Shown piece by piece: positions 1-13,000 of a stretch of 64,000 nucleotides of DNA; within the stretch, counting starts at the first letter, position 1, and every line of letters begins with the position of its first letter. The stretch comes from Epinephelus fuscoguttatus (taxonomy: Eukaryota > Chordata > Actinopteri > Perciformes > Serranidae): positions 11,285,379 to 11,349,378 of the forward strand of contig NC_064771.1 of NCBI RefSeq assembly GCF_011397635.1, given 5' to 3'. The translations under genes were made by a program, and so were the position numbers. The notes below the pieces were generated by a model. It saw nothing but the letters and a program-made list of their open reading frames with translations, did no database searches and was not told the origin of the DNA.

Positions 1-2477
1 TTTCACGTAGGAACTATTTTCTTTCTACAAAACTTCACCCACCAACCGAATCGATGCGCAGAAGGAAGTGTGCATCTACTGCTAGCCTCGCATCACCAGG
101 CTCTTCACATAATTCACTGAATTTTGTCTGGATTCTGGTTCCGGTCTAGAGAGTGGATGCGGAATTCACCAAATTCACCAAAGTAAAAGTGTTCACCAAA
201 GTAAAACTTTAAATTCTGGCGCACCATCAATTTGGGGTGATGAGGGGTGTAAGAAAATCAATTCACTTAATGGCTTGGGGCTTTTCTTGTAAATTATATT
301 CTTTAAATTAAAAGTTTCACCACATTTTTATTAGCTTGGTGCTTTTATTTTGACGGAAAGGCGCATCCATCGAAATCCGGATCCTGTCTCACTCGCCCTG
401 GTTCCGGTTCCTTACCAAAACGGCCGCTAACGGCCACTACTGCTAACTCAATTAGCATCTCTGAAATAGCTAACGTTTTTTTTGCAGGCATTGCTGTTGC
501 TTTACATCATATATATACAGGCCGACTAAGATTTGGGGGGGCTCATTACTAAATCACATGAGGTCCCCTGGTAGTTCAATGCTAATAGGGCTTTAGGAAC
601 TGAACTGAACACGAACACTCCTGCTGCAAATCAGGAGTATTGTGCAACACGAAAATAAAGAAAGCACCTTTAGCTGTAGGCCTGTTTTTGACCTTGAGAA
701 ATGAGGAAGTGCTCACGGCTGCCCCATCCTTAAAAAAAAAAAGCAAACACTAATCACAAAATAGCTCACAGACTTTGTTGGGTATCACAGATAAATTTAA
801 AAAGACAGAAGTGTATGAAAGAGGGTTTTCCCTAAGAAATAGAAAATACAATTCAGACTTCACCAGAGACACTGAGAGAAATATATCCTCCGCTCCAAGC
901 CTGTTTTTCAGCAAATAAACTAAGTAAATATGGTGCTATCCAGGACACGAGACTGTCAATATTGACACATCAGCCCGCCATGTGCTCAGCATGGAATGTG
1001 GAATAAATCAGCCGCTAACCTCGCTAACCAGATTTAGAAAAACCAGGACATTTCACTCCGATTATGAGCTTGGCTGTTGACTGCAGCTGCTGGCTGTTGA
1101 GATGATGCGGCCGAAGACGTCTCTGATAATCCAATTCAGTCATGAGATCCTGAAATGTCATCAATTACAAGCAGATATACAGACCTCTGACATAAACAGA
1201 GCAGTCTGCCCACAGTGTCCAGGGCTCTGGGGCCAGGACACTGATGGAGGAAGACCACTGAGAGACTAACAAATACTTTTCTGCACTATTTTGATGCTTT
1301 CGAAATGTATATGAACTTCAAAAACATAGCAATGGTTTGCTGAAAGAAGGTAAATTCGCCATCAACGTCATCACTAAAAGAGACTGTGACAAATTCTGTC
1401 AGCATGTTATACCAATTAGTCACAGAGAGAAGTGATTCGACTAAAAAAGGAGTTTTGCCCCTTCCAAAACAACTGAGGTAAAGACCACAAGTTCTGTCTT
1501 CTAGGTACACTGAGACTGACAAAAATGCATATGACGTGAGGTAAACCGCAGCATTTCAATAGCAGAGACTGGCAAAGCAAAGGTTTACCCTGGAATCCAA
1601 CAATAAAAACAGAGTTTAAAGAGGACAGCAACAGGAACTACGGTGGCAGCACCACAGCCGGGCCTCGTTTATACTGTAGTGGTCTTGAATTTATGCACTT
1701 TGACAGACACATATACATACAGGCACATGGCATTCTTCCTGTTTAACCTTTATTCTGAAAACAACCCTCAAATATATATTACAAAATTTTCTTGGGGGAA
1801 AAGCAAGAAGCCGCCTGTCGTCAAAAGTATATTAACAGTTTTGTGTTATTCTTTTTTAAATGTGTGGTTGACCGTATCTCATAATATTCTCCATTAAAGT
1901 AAAACACAATAACAGTACAACTAGTTCCTCTTGCCTTTAAATGTGCTTCCTGTAAGACCAACCTGTGCTCCTCAAACACGTCTGAGGGACGCACCTATCA
2001 TCAACACCAGCACGAGATGTACTGTGTCTCGTGTAGGGTTTGTATGCAGGTAACATTAGTGCCATTCATCTCACTGTTTAAGTATTATGACCTGCAACTT
2101 TCCTGTTTTGGTTCAGTCTCACCACTCTCATCTGTAAGCAGCTCTTCCAAGAAAAAAAACTGTAATAGGCTCACTGTATACTACCTACCCAGCACTTAAC
2201 AGCGGGCAGCTGTTAGCAACTCGTTGATGAGAGAAGTGGAGCATTAGGTACAAAATAGCCTGATAATTACCTCAGGAGAAAGTGGAGAGACAAACAGATC
2301 TAAAAAGATAGTGACAATTGGACTTAAATTCATCAGGTGGATTGAAACACGACTGCTAATTAATGCTGATGTTGCTTAAGGCGGTCAGTCAGTTTCAGTT
2401 CATTCACAAAACTAGAATTAACGTCCACTGCGCAGTACTATACAATCATTCCATACAATCAGCACAGTTTCAACATG
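1..2477. other. Non-coding DNA, presumed lmf1 intron
   Basis: No exon, RNA gene or bounded mobile element could be recognised on either strand. lmf1 is transcribed leftward through here and its exon 4 (9856-10004) is followed by no recognisable exon 5, so this is most likely intron 4. The open frames here are short and resemble no known family. Confidence 0.5.
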
Positions 2478-2992
2478 GGCACCCAAGATTAGGGTTATGA
2501 CGTTGAGCAGTGGCCAGAAAACTGTTTTTGCAGAACATTATGTCACAGTGAAACTGACCTTTGACCTTTTGGATATGAAATGCCATCACTTCATCATTTT
2601 ATCCTATTAGATATTTGTGTGAAGTTTTGTCATAATTAGTAAAAGAACTCTTGAGTTAAGGCCAAAAACATGTTTTGTGAAGTCACACTGACCTTGACCT
2701 TTGACCATCATCCACCAAATTCTGATCAGTTTATTCTTTAGTCCAAGTAAATGTTTGAATTTTTTTTTCGAATTTTGAATTTTGGAGATATTGTGTTTTT
2801 GAGAAGGAGACAGATGCAAGATCACAGTAACCTTGACCTTTGACCTAGGAAATCTGATCGGTTCATCGTTCAGTCCAAGTGAATGTTTGTGCCAAATTTA
2901 AAGAAATTCTCTCAAGGTGTTCTTGAGATATCATGTTCACAAGAATGAGACAGACAAAGTCACAGTGACCTTGATCTTTGACCTGTGACAAA
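2478..2992 (+). repeat. Dispersed repeat with AGGTCA-type direct repeats, copy 1
   Basis: An internally repetitive stretch in which a block of roughly 130 bp recurs, each block carrying variants of TGACCTTGACCTTTGACC (2555, 2689, 2828, 2966). A second copy in the same orientation lies at 63400-63960. The shared order of phrases (CACCCAAGATTAG, CAGAACATTATG, GATATGAAATG, then the half-site blocks) shows that they are one family. No terminal repeats or target duplication were found, so the class is open. Confidence 0.8.
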
Positions 2993-4725
2993 ATGAATAT
3001 GTTTTATATAGTAATATTTACAACATACAAAACTCCTTGGACTAACCAAAGACCCTAACACCTACACTACCCTAACTACTGAATGGTCCCAGTATTATTC
3101 TGTTAGTCTAAACAATGGTTAAATAGGTAACATACAATGAACAGAGACTTGGCAAGTGGAAATAATAGTACAATTTACATGGTCTGTGGAATAACTAATG
3201 ATGCACAATGTATTTACAGTTCTTTTTTACAGTGTTATCTGTCTCATTCCACACATGTAGACGTCTGCAAACCACACTAAAGCTTGTACATTTAAGGTTA
3301 TGGTTTCTTACGCGTTATACAGGAAAGTTAATTTGGAATAAAGTCACAAGTCACATTGAGAATATATACAACATTATATATACAAGCATTGTGAAAGATA
3401 TTACATTCAGTAGGCTTCAGAAGACTAGAGCTGTGGAAAGAGGGTAAATGGGAGCATTTATCTTGGACCATGATATGGCACATGTAACTTTCTTTCTTTC
3501 TAATATTAGATAACTAGGACAGGTGTTGTCATATAAAATTACAGTAATTTATGTGAGGCTTAAGGTTAAAAGTGCTTCAAGTTGAAGAAAAAGCCTCAAC
3601 TTGAAAAACTAGCCTCGATATTTGAGCATTATTTTCATCATTCATCAATATCACCCTTGAAGTCTAGAAATTCATCAGTATGTATCCCCCATGTTGGTTA
3701 GATGTGCAAATAGAAGGTTATAATATGTCTGTTTTGTGTTTACAGCCTGTTTCTGCTGCCCCCAAGTGGCCACAAAATGAGTAAATGCAGGTTTAAATAG
3801 TTACTTCAGATTAAATGTAATCATTTCAGATTAGAAAGAGGGAAAGAAAAATGTGAGGAAGAAAGGAAAACTATCATCCATTTCAGAGGTTTAACATGAA
3901 TGTTATAGAAAAATGTCTATAAATTCACACCAGCTTTCCTAATTTGCCCCAAAAAGCCATTGTCTACCCATCTATGAAGAAGTCTTATGATAAAAAAAAA
4001 TTCTCAAACCAAACAGTAGTCTTATCCCCTTCAAGATTTTATCCCCCTCAATTCTGTTTTAGTATTACAGAAAAAAACCCTCCTTGAACATTAGACAGTA
4101 GAATCAAATTAGAGCCCAACAAAACAACACTCTGATCTTTATAAGCCAATTATTTGCCAGACAGCTCTGTCTCATAGGTTAAAGAAAGAAAAACTTTATT
4201 TTTCTAAATAGGTCAGAGCCACTGTGCAGCGGCAAAGAAAAATGATCAGGAGGCCTCAATCGACTAAGTCTCACAGTCACTGTCACCACAGATATTTATC
4301 ATAACAGTCATAACATTCCAGTGTGCCAGTTGTACACCAACACCCTAGACCAGTAAGCATGCCAGCAACACTATGTCCCAGCATCCTTAGCAACAGGCAA
4401 ACCAATCTGATCTCCACTCACAAAACACATTCTCATGTTAACACTAATCCCAGTTAACACCCAAAGCTCCACACCTAGCAAAGCATTTCCAAATGATGGA
4501 GTGTTTAATAGAGATGTTCCTGCCAGCAGTGAAACGTGTAATCCAATTCACAATTCCTGTGCCAGAACTTTAAACAGGAAGCTCATAAACATCAGCAGAA
4601 AAGCAGAGAAATGAATCATTTATGAGTTTCTTCACAAGAAATGTACTCGGGCAACTCACTCTGAGACAAAATATTAAATATCTAGAACCCCATATTCACT
4701 GGTTTTATAATCTATTTATTTATCA
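2993..4725. other. Non-coding DNA, nothing recognised
   Basis: Presumed lmf1 intron. AT-rich, with short homopolymer runs only. I see no exon, RNA gene or bounded repeat. Confidence 0.4.
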
Positions 4726-5487
4726 AAGGAATACTTCATCCTCCAAATGACCATTCGTATATCAATTACTCCCCCGTGTTGAGTAGAATATGCAAAACTT
4801 TCTCACATGCCTTCACAGTGAACGAAGAATCCAAAAACTGAGGAAATTCTTGATGAATTGACGTAAAGGGGGTCCATGTTCAATGACAGCAAAACTATAT
4901 CAAAACATCCATTTACAAACTCTCACACAACTCATGTAGTATAATCAAAGTCGCATATATCCAGTCATGTGCTAATTATTTCTCAAGCACATGCATTTTC
5001 ACTAAATCTCTGTATTCAAAACAGAACTGAAAGTGAGGCTATTTTCAAAGGCCAGACTACTGTACATTGACAAACAGCCATTTTACCTCCCTGAACATGG
5101 GAGCTGCTGGTCTACCGCTGTGGCAGTATTGTTGCTGCTACTGTGTGACTTTTTAAAATCTGAACTAACCCTTTAAAACACCAGCATCACACATGAACAC
5201 AAACTAACTAACTATTTGAGGCAGGGGTAGGCCAGCAACTCCTATGTTCAGTCAGGTGAGATGAAGAAAGTTTTACCCTTAGTTCAGTTTCCTGCCACAG
5301 AGGGCTGTCTGTTTGGGAAGTACTGAGCATGTAACTGGATAAATGAGACTTGGATCATACTGCACCGTGAGAATTTGGAAACAGATTTTGATCTAGTTTT
5401 GCCGTTGTTAAATGTGGCCCCTCATGACTTCCATTCACCAAGAATTTTCTCCGTTTTTGAATTCCTCGTTCACCTTGGATCCTTTAA
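4726..5487. repeat. Foldback-type element with inverted arms
   Basis: The left part (about 4726-4862) and the right part (about 5430-5487) are related in inverted orientation: the phrase around CAAGAATTTTCTCCGTTTTTG at the right is the reverse complement of the left arm near 4833-4862. The right arm is shorter and looks truncated. This resembles a non-autonomous inverted-repeat element common in teleost introns. The limits are approximate. Confidence 0.5.
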
Positions 5488-6529
5488 AACAACATGGTTC
5501 AGCTAGCAGACTCTCATTAAGGAAAAATGAATGCGAAAATACTCAGTGGTTCGCACTGTAGAAACCCTACAATGGACAACACCCAAGTGTCTAGCCTGCT
5601 TGCCTACAAAGGTGTTAATGACCACAACAAGGCTCGAAGTTCCCCCTGCTTCCAATCTTTGTGCCAAGGTGACAACAATGCTAATCATGTTTTCAACATA
5701 TCTCTGTACCAGATGAACAAAGACTAATTGATATCTATCTTCTTATTATATATTATTCTTATTACTTATATTATAGAAGACCACAAGCATATTTCCTAAA
5801 ATGTTTTTTCTCTTAGGAAATGCTATGCTATCAGTAAACTGCTAGCAAGGAAAGGTGGTTGATTTTGCATATTTTTTTTGGCATATTAAAAATTAAATCC
5901 CTGGTACAAAGACAAGAGGGCTACCATGGATGTATAATGGGAACTGGATATAATGTTTAATCATATGGCTCCTCAAGACTTTCAAAATGTTAACTGACTG
6001 ATCAAACCTTGACAGGATAGTAAGTCATTTTCCAGTAGTAATGTCACTTAAAAAAAAAGCATCCACTTATTTACAAATGTCTCTTTCACACTTCAAGTCT
6101 ATGGGAAAAAAAAGTCTTTTGGGCCCCATGGCATCATGTGACAGACCTGAAAGTTGAAATACCACTGTTTTGCCACGACAAAAAGCTTCAAAGCCTAGCG
6201 CTGTTCCTGGGGACTTGACTAGCAAAGGTAGACAAAATACCTCCACACTGATATTTTGTTTGGGCCCTACTGGAGAACCACTAACTCACTGTAAATCTCT
6301 TTGACTAGTCTGAGTCATCGGAGGCTGCAGGGCCAATTTGAGAGGCTAAAAGCCTTCACAAAGATGAAGAACTACAGAGATGTGGACCAATGTAAGAGAC
6401 CAAGGCAACTGTAAACAAACACTCTAAATGTGTCACCCTTGCACAGTAATTAAATAGCATAGCCAGATTTTACAGGGCTATGACTACACCAAGGTCATTA
6501 AGCCTAAAGCTGATTTATTTTTAAGGAAA
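5488..6529. other. Non-coding DNA, nothing recognised
   Basis: Presumed lmf1 intron. The overlapping short open frames around 5503-5727 on both strands show no family resemblance and are treated as chance. Confidence 0.4.
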
Positions 6530-7080
6530 CGAAAGATAAAACGGGCTATAAGGCTGCGTATCAATCAGCACTAAAAAGTACAGCTTTTTCTTTTTCTCCC
6601 TTAGGTAAACATGGCTAATTGCGCTTCAGAATATTTACTGTATTTCATGGTCTATCAGATCACATTAGCGACACCTTTTTGAAGCTTACCAGCTGATTAC
6701 CCGCGCAGGCTGCTGATGTAAACAAGCAGCTGCAGCACAAATCAAACTAGCTGCTTAATGTCCCAGCACAATTTGCATGATATATTAAACACATCCAGCT
6801 ATGCTAATGCAGAAACTAATATGAGTAATTAATCAATTAATTAGCAAATATTCTACAGTGTATGTGAGCGCTCTTGTTTAGCATAACGTATGGTCATTTG
6901 ACATTTCTCTTATTTTGGCGGCCATATGTTGGACCTGATTGTGTTTGGCCAACCTGCTGTGCCATTAGTGTGTGTTGAAGCTTCGCTTGCTGTAATTACC
7001 TCCCCTGTGAAGCGGTGCTTTATCCATCTTAGCAGATTCTGTTGTTTTTATCAAAGGTAACCACGGAAACAAGAGCATAT
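6530..7080. promoter_or_regulatory. Candidate conserved non-coding enhancer
   Basis: A repeat-free stretch with an unusual density of factor-like motifs. It holds a homeodomain cluster TAATTAATCAATTAATTAG near 6825-6843, an octamer-like TTTGCAT near 6772, ATGCTAAT near 6803, and a TCF/LEF-type ATCAAAGG near 7050. It lies in presumed lmf1 intron about 10 kb from the sox8 start. Enhancers of a developmental gene often sit in the introns of its neighbour. This is inferred from motif density only; no alignment was possible. Confidence 0.3.
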
Positions 7081-8119
7081 TTGATTCATATTTAGGCCCA
7101 CACACTCTCATTCATGTTCATTTTTAAGAAAGTGTTTGTCTTGAATTGATGCAACAGTTGGTAAAGAGTAAAAGGAGGAAAATGCAACATCAGTAATGGT
7201 CGTATAAAAGCACATCAGCCCATCTCAAGTATAGATATAAGATAACCATTTTAATGCAGAGAAAATATGTTCCCTCATTGATGTGACAGATGCCACCATC
7301 ACAGATTAAAGCATGTACCCAGAGTGTGACAATTGGGATTTTTTGTAATCATGCTGTGAAAATACACACAAGAAACATGATGGGTGGGCTCATACATCCC
7401 ATCTCCCACTCATTCTCTACAGCTGAGAGGTCCTTTGAAGTATGTGCTAAGCCATGATGTCCTCACGAGCAGAAACTGTATAGCAGTCACAGAGCAGTGG
7501 TGAGCCACAGGCTGACAGACCGATAAATGGCTGTGACCAGGGTGGATCAAACATTGAGGGACTGTGGCAGAGGCTGGACTGTACTTAACACTGCCGAGCT
7601 GCTACACAAACACAGTCCTGTGACGGAGTCTTTGCTCTTCACAGTTTCTTGAGCTCTCTCACCAAATTATTATGTAATCTGTAATGGATTTGTCTCTGTG
7701 AAGTATGTGCAAATGTATTTTCCAGGAATGTTCATTACACATCTGAATGAAAGTTGAAAAGTGAGGAAAAGACATGCAGTTGAGTAGTTGGGAGAAAATC
7801 GCAGCCTCTGCGACATTTTGTTTTCTTTGTTTATTGTTCGACGTCTGGATTTGATTTCCTGACAAAGTGCCCTGCTTTCCAAGTTCTGGATGTCTGACAT
7901 TCTTGCCAGCACTTGAATGCAGCGTTATTACAAAAAAATGAAAATCTCATTGTGAAAATCCCAGATCGGGATTATCACCTTAATCTAATCAACTGATCCA
8001 ATTGGGCTGAGAGTGTCACCAACACCTTCTGCTAATGTCACTGCAGGAGATTAACCCACACAAACATTCAAAAATTAAAAAAAACACAAGCAGAATGAAA
8101 AAGCCAACATATGTACTAG
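7081..8119. other. Non-coding DNA, nothing recognised
   Basis: Presumed lmf1 intron. The open frames at 7659-7912 overlap each other in different frames and match no family I know. Confidence 0.4.
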
Positions 8120-8910
8120 GGCTGTGACAAAATATTATTTTTCTTTCTTTCAATTAACCGATTGATAGTTTCCAAAACACAAGAAAAATACAAAATGGCC
8201 ATCACAATTACCTAACCCTGTTGTCGTTAAATGTCTTTTTTTGGCCAATCAGAAGAATAAGCAGCACATTTTGACATTAAGGAAGCTGGAATCACCATCA
8301 TGATATTTGTGCCTGAAAATGGACTAATACAATTGTCAATTATTCAATTAGTCACACGTTCATGTTCAGTCAATCGATCTGTTTTTGCACAGCATGTACA
8401 TTAATAACCTAATAACCATAATAACAGCTTCTAGCAACTGTTAAAGGAGCTATACACGACATTCAGAACATATCTATAATTCAAAGTCTCAGCCGGCATT
8501 CTCTGCACATGACTCTCAACATGAAGGTGGCTGGGACAGCAGCTAGCAGCTAATGGTGCTAGTAGCGCAAACAGCGCTAACAACAGCACCAGTGCACACA
8601 GAGCTAATAGTGTTAACCCAAGGGAAGACCAGAGGATAGGTGTGAGGCTTGCGCAACAATGCTAGAACAACATCGGAACAGCATTATCAGCGGTAACCAC
8701 CATATAGCACAGCTAGCCAGTAGAATACACACACTGGGACTCAAATGTACTAGCATGCACATGTGGCTGGACTTTCTAGAAGATCGCCATAAAGGGAGCA
8801 TGGTTTCATTTTCTGCTCTCTGCCTTTTATGTCTAATTGAATTTCTGAGCTTCTTATTGCATTTAAACACCAGATACATACAGTGATATGTACACTTGTA
8901 GTATCAAGAG
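8120..8910. repeat. Mosaic of transposon-like fragments
   Basis: Begins with AGGGCTGTGACAAAATATT, which resembles a hAT-type end, and continues with GTTAAAGGAGCTATACACGACA at 8441, which resembles the left end of the TTAA-flanked elements elsewhere in the window. Matching right ends were not found, so these are probably truncated copies. Confidence 0.4.
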
Positions 8911-9472
8911 TTCAGTTCCAAAATGTGCTGAATATTTCTGACAAAAATATTATGTCGTGAGCCAAAAATCATAAACCCTTTCATAAATCATAAAATTCAT
9001 CATTTTTGTTAACCACTACCTTACACGTATGTTCAGGACGTAAATGGAGTTGAACATACTGTAATTAAATTACATCTCTGCAATCACCAAATCTGTAACA
9101 GAAGCCGCTGATGAGTTTGTAGTGACTTTGCATATTGCTGAATGAAAGGTCTTTACAGCTGCGTGTGAGTCTTTACAGTCAAATGGGGCGACCCAGCTCT
9201 CTTCACGGTCCTAATAGGAAAAACCCCAGTGGATTTCTGGTAAGTGCAGTGATTGGCAGACAACACCGAGTTGGTGGTCTAAAATTCACCATGGAAACTG
9301 TCAAACAACCAGACATGTTGTTTAGCCGACCATATATTTGGGTTGGATTTCCAAATACTGGCTGTGTTTAAGTAACGATCTAAAATCAGAAGAACTAACA
9401 CTGGAATATCCCAGAAAATTATACTATTGCAAAATGTTTTTTTCCCTCTATACTGGCATGCTGGATGTATTC

Positions 9473-9474
<2 letters not shown>

Positions 9475-9522
<48 letters not shown>
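9475..9522. repeat. (GT)n microsatellite
   Basis: Uninterrupted GT dinucleotide tract of about 24 units, some 330 bp downstream of lmf1 exon 4 in its transcription direction. Confidence 0.95.
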
Positions 9523-9524
<2 letters not shown>

Positions 9525-9855
9525 AGTATGTGGTATGTGTGTGTAGAGTGCATGCCTTTCCGTTTGAATTTACAAGACGTGCTTCCTCCTAGACAGGAAT
9601 ATCATCAGGGTCTCCTGACAGGAAATGTGTTAGTCAAGGTGCGGGTGGCAGTGAATGGGTTTCAGAAGTAAGACATTTTATTGTGTTTGACAAGTCAAAC
9701 AGCCATTACGAGACGTTACATGCAAAAATCCACCCAAAAATGATTTCACCGCTATTTTTTGTTGTTTTTCAGTCAAAGCAGTTGTGCTCTCTTGTTTCGG
9801 TGGTCCAAGAGATGCAACAAACCCCTGTATGTATTTGTAAAAATGTTTTACTCAC

Positions 9856-10004
9856 AGCTCCGAGCATGATGCGAACAATGAGCCATCTGAAGGTCCAGAT
9901 GCTGACGAGGGAGGGGGGACAGCGGCGGGGGACCTGGGACAGAGTCCACACCGGGCACAGGAAAATGGCCAGAAATCCTGTCTCCAACAGCTGACTCTCC
10001 CAAC
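9856..10004 (-). CDS. lmf1: lmf1 coding exon 4
   Basis: Acceptor TTTGTCCAG|GT and donor GGAGCT|GTGAGT. Encodes WESQLLETGFLAIFLCPVW through IVRIMLGA, ending on a codon boundary at 9856. This is the last lmf1 exon recognised in the window. Confidence 0.92.
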
Positions 10005-13000
10005 CTGGACAAATGATCAGGGTGTCATTTATAAAAAGAGCTTCTGTAAGATAGAGCATACAATGGTTAATGCTACAAGCTGCACACAGCTATTCAAGCT
10101 AAACCACAGACATTGTTTGGCAGCTATTAGTTCTTCATAGCTCACACTAGAATATGATGTAATATAAGTAAACAGGATAAGTCTATAATATGCAGAGATG
10201 GAAAGACCTGTCAGAAACTTTGCATAGTGCAGCTGAAAGCAGTTAATCCCTTCTAACATGCTACAAGCTTATTTTTTACCATATTTACTTTGAGCTAAAT
10301 GCTCATGTCAGTATGATAACATGCTTGCAATGATGATTATAATCCTCTTTTACTCCTGACACACGGTCATTATCAAAAGACACAGGCACAATGCTAAGAT
10401 ACATGTAGTTATGATGGACATGCTGATGTTTAGTTTGTACGTTTTCCGTGTTCACCATCTTAATTTAGCATGTAAGCATGTTAATATTTGTAAAGTTTTT
10501 ACAAGTCATCCTGATGGGGGCATGAATGTGTGCACTACATGTCATTCCAGTTCACACAACAATCGTTGAGACATTTCACTTAAAGGGATAGTTTGAATTT
10601 TTTGAGGTTGGGTTGTGTGAAGTGTTTAGCCATAGTCATTGTATTGCACACAGTAGATGTCAGTCTGTATGCCCCCAGTTTGGAGAAGCAGGCTCTGACA
10701 CGAAAGATAAGCAATGTACTGCTGTGCAGGGGGGTCAGCAACAAAATGTGCTTAAGCCATCTAAACAGTCCCACCTAAAAAATCTATATCAGTTTAAGTG
10801 TACACTATATTGATATCATTTTCATTGCTTTACCTTTCCTTCAGATCGCCTGTTTCCACGGGAAAAACAATAACTGCTTCAGCTCTCCATCTATGCTCTC
10901 CTCAAAGTCACCAGAATCCATTGAAAAAAGGGTAATTTTAGCTTGCTGACCATGAAAGGTGCTGGTCTACTGCTGCTTTGATCAGTTAGTTAGTTTATGT
11001 CACAGTGTGACTTTGGTGAATCCGAACTAACCCTTTTAAACGCCAAAGTCACACAATAACGCAAATAAACTGAAAGATTGAGGCAGTGGTAGAACAGCAG
11101 CTCTTGTAATCAGCAATGTTAAATCGCTGTTTTTCTCAATGGAGTCTGGCTTTGAAGAGAACAATATAAGGGTTTCATTTTCAAGTTGAGACCACTGTCT
11201 ATGTATATACATACATACATATACATACACTAAAACTGAATGATTTTTTTAGGTGGGACTTTTTTTAGATGGCTAAAATACATTTTGTTGCTGGCTCCCT
11301 CTACAGCAGTAGATTGATTAACTTCCATGTGGAACTCCACCTTGCTTCTCCAAACCAGGGACGTGCTGGATGAAATCTACTGTTTGAAATATACTGCCTA
11401 TGGATAAGTATTCCATACAACCCAACTTCAAAAAATCTGAACTATCCCTTTAAAACAACAAACATCAACACCTTTTGTGGTTCTAGAGCACTCATTCTCA
11501 AACAGTGGTATGTTTACCACTGTGGCCATCAAAAAACTACATTTGTTTGAACTAACACTGCTAAACTATTTGATCCATGAACATTCAAAATAAGTTTTGC
11601 TTTTCCTGTAATATTTCTGTTGCGATATCAGCCTGCTACACAGTAACGTTCAAGAACATAGCGTGTACATGTCCACGATAAGTTCTGAGCTAAAATGTGA
11701 TGGCAAGATAGTAGGCAGAGGTCAAATGAATGGTTACAAAAACCCTTCCATAGTGGCTCCAAACAGGAACTAGAGAAGTGCGGCTCAGGAGATGAATATT
11801 TCTAGCAGCCCTATTTTACATCTTGGAAATCAACCAAGCACAGGTGCTAGTGGCTACCTATGCAGCACCAGTCTCCACAGCACCTGAGGAGGGGCTGTGA
11901 GAGTTGGTGGCACACAGTGTAAAAAGTTTGAGAACCACTGCTCTACAGGAAAAGTGAGGGAATCACCCAGGTCATTAGAAAACATCCTGTATCCTTTGCA
12001 CCACTTATAGTAGATGTTAAGATATTTCACAGGGATAAGTGAAAACTTTGACCTGCTGGTGGCACTAAATGGAAACTTTAGTAAGTAGGCTTCATCCTCT
12101 GGGGACCATTAACATCTGCATAAAATTGCACTGCAATCATTCCAAGAGTTGTTGAAATATTTCAGTCTGAAGCAAAGAGATCCACCACTTCGCTTCAGAC
12201 TGTCCCTAGAGCCATGCTGCTAGCTTGGATAAAGACCGCACTCAAAGTGATTAGAAGTAAGGAGAGTTTTGAAATCTGCAGTTTGATGACAAGTGAGGAA
12301 AGTTCATGGTCTGCCAATGAAGACCATGTTATATGGTCGAAAGCTCCAGAATAAGAGCGTAGGAACCTTGTGTAAAGATTGTGTATTAAAAGAGAATGTG
12401 ATTTGATTATCAGTAATACGCATGCTATCCCAGAGACTAATGCCCCTAACAAGCCTCTGGTTTTAAGTCTAGACTTGGGAACAATCGGAGGAGCTTATTC
12501 TGCAGACTGGAAGCTGCACTGTCAGCTACAGGGTGATAATAGGCCCAAAAGAAAATAAAGAGCGAGGGAGAAAGACAGTGAGAGTGAGAGAAAAAGAAAA
12601 AAAAAGTTTTTAAAAAAGAGAAACAGAAGCCACAACTCCAAACCACAGACACTGGCCTGGCGTCTCTGACTGACAAAGTGTCATTAACCAATCACGGAGC
12701 TGCCACTGACCTCGCCACTTATCTGGGCCGGAGCCCTACATACAACCTCCTATTTATATTTTCTTTTTTTCTTTCCTTTCCGTCCTCCCTCTTCATTATT
12801 ACGTTCGTGACAGTTTACTGGGTTCACTGAGTAAGGAGGCAACTTATGGCACGTCAGTAAAGCTTCATTCTGTCAATAACTGTGTTTAAACCCAATAACT
12901 GGCTGTAAACAACTTGGGAAATAGTCAAGAGAAAGCTTGGAGTAAGACTCATATGTGCAGTGACTGAACTGTATTAAACTCTACAGCTGCATGGAGATCA

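Noticed and set aside
2478..2992. CRISPR-like array (regular blocks)
   Set aside because: The blocks are diverged, about 130 bp long and match a dispersed eukaryotic repeat; there are no short exact repeats with unique spacers.
9338..9592. Open frames rich in Val-Cys repeats, and similar ones at 38783-39296
   Set aside because: They are translated GT/CA microsatellites.
1..9855. lmf1 exon 5 and later exons
   Set aside because: The expected continuation (GLIKIRG and the following Cys/Trp-rich text) was not found on the minus strand; left as intron.
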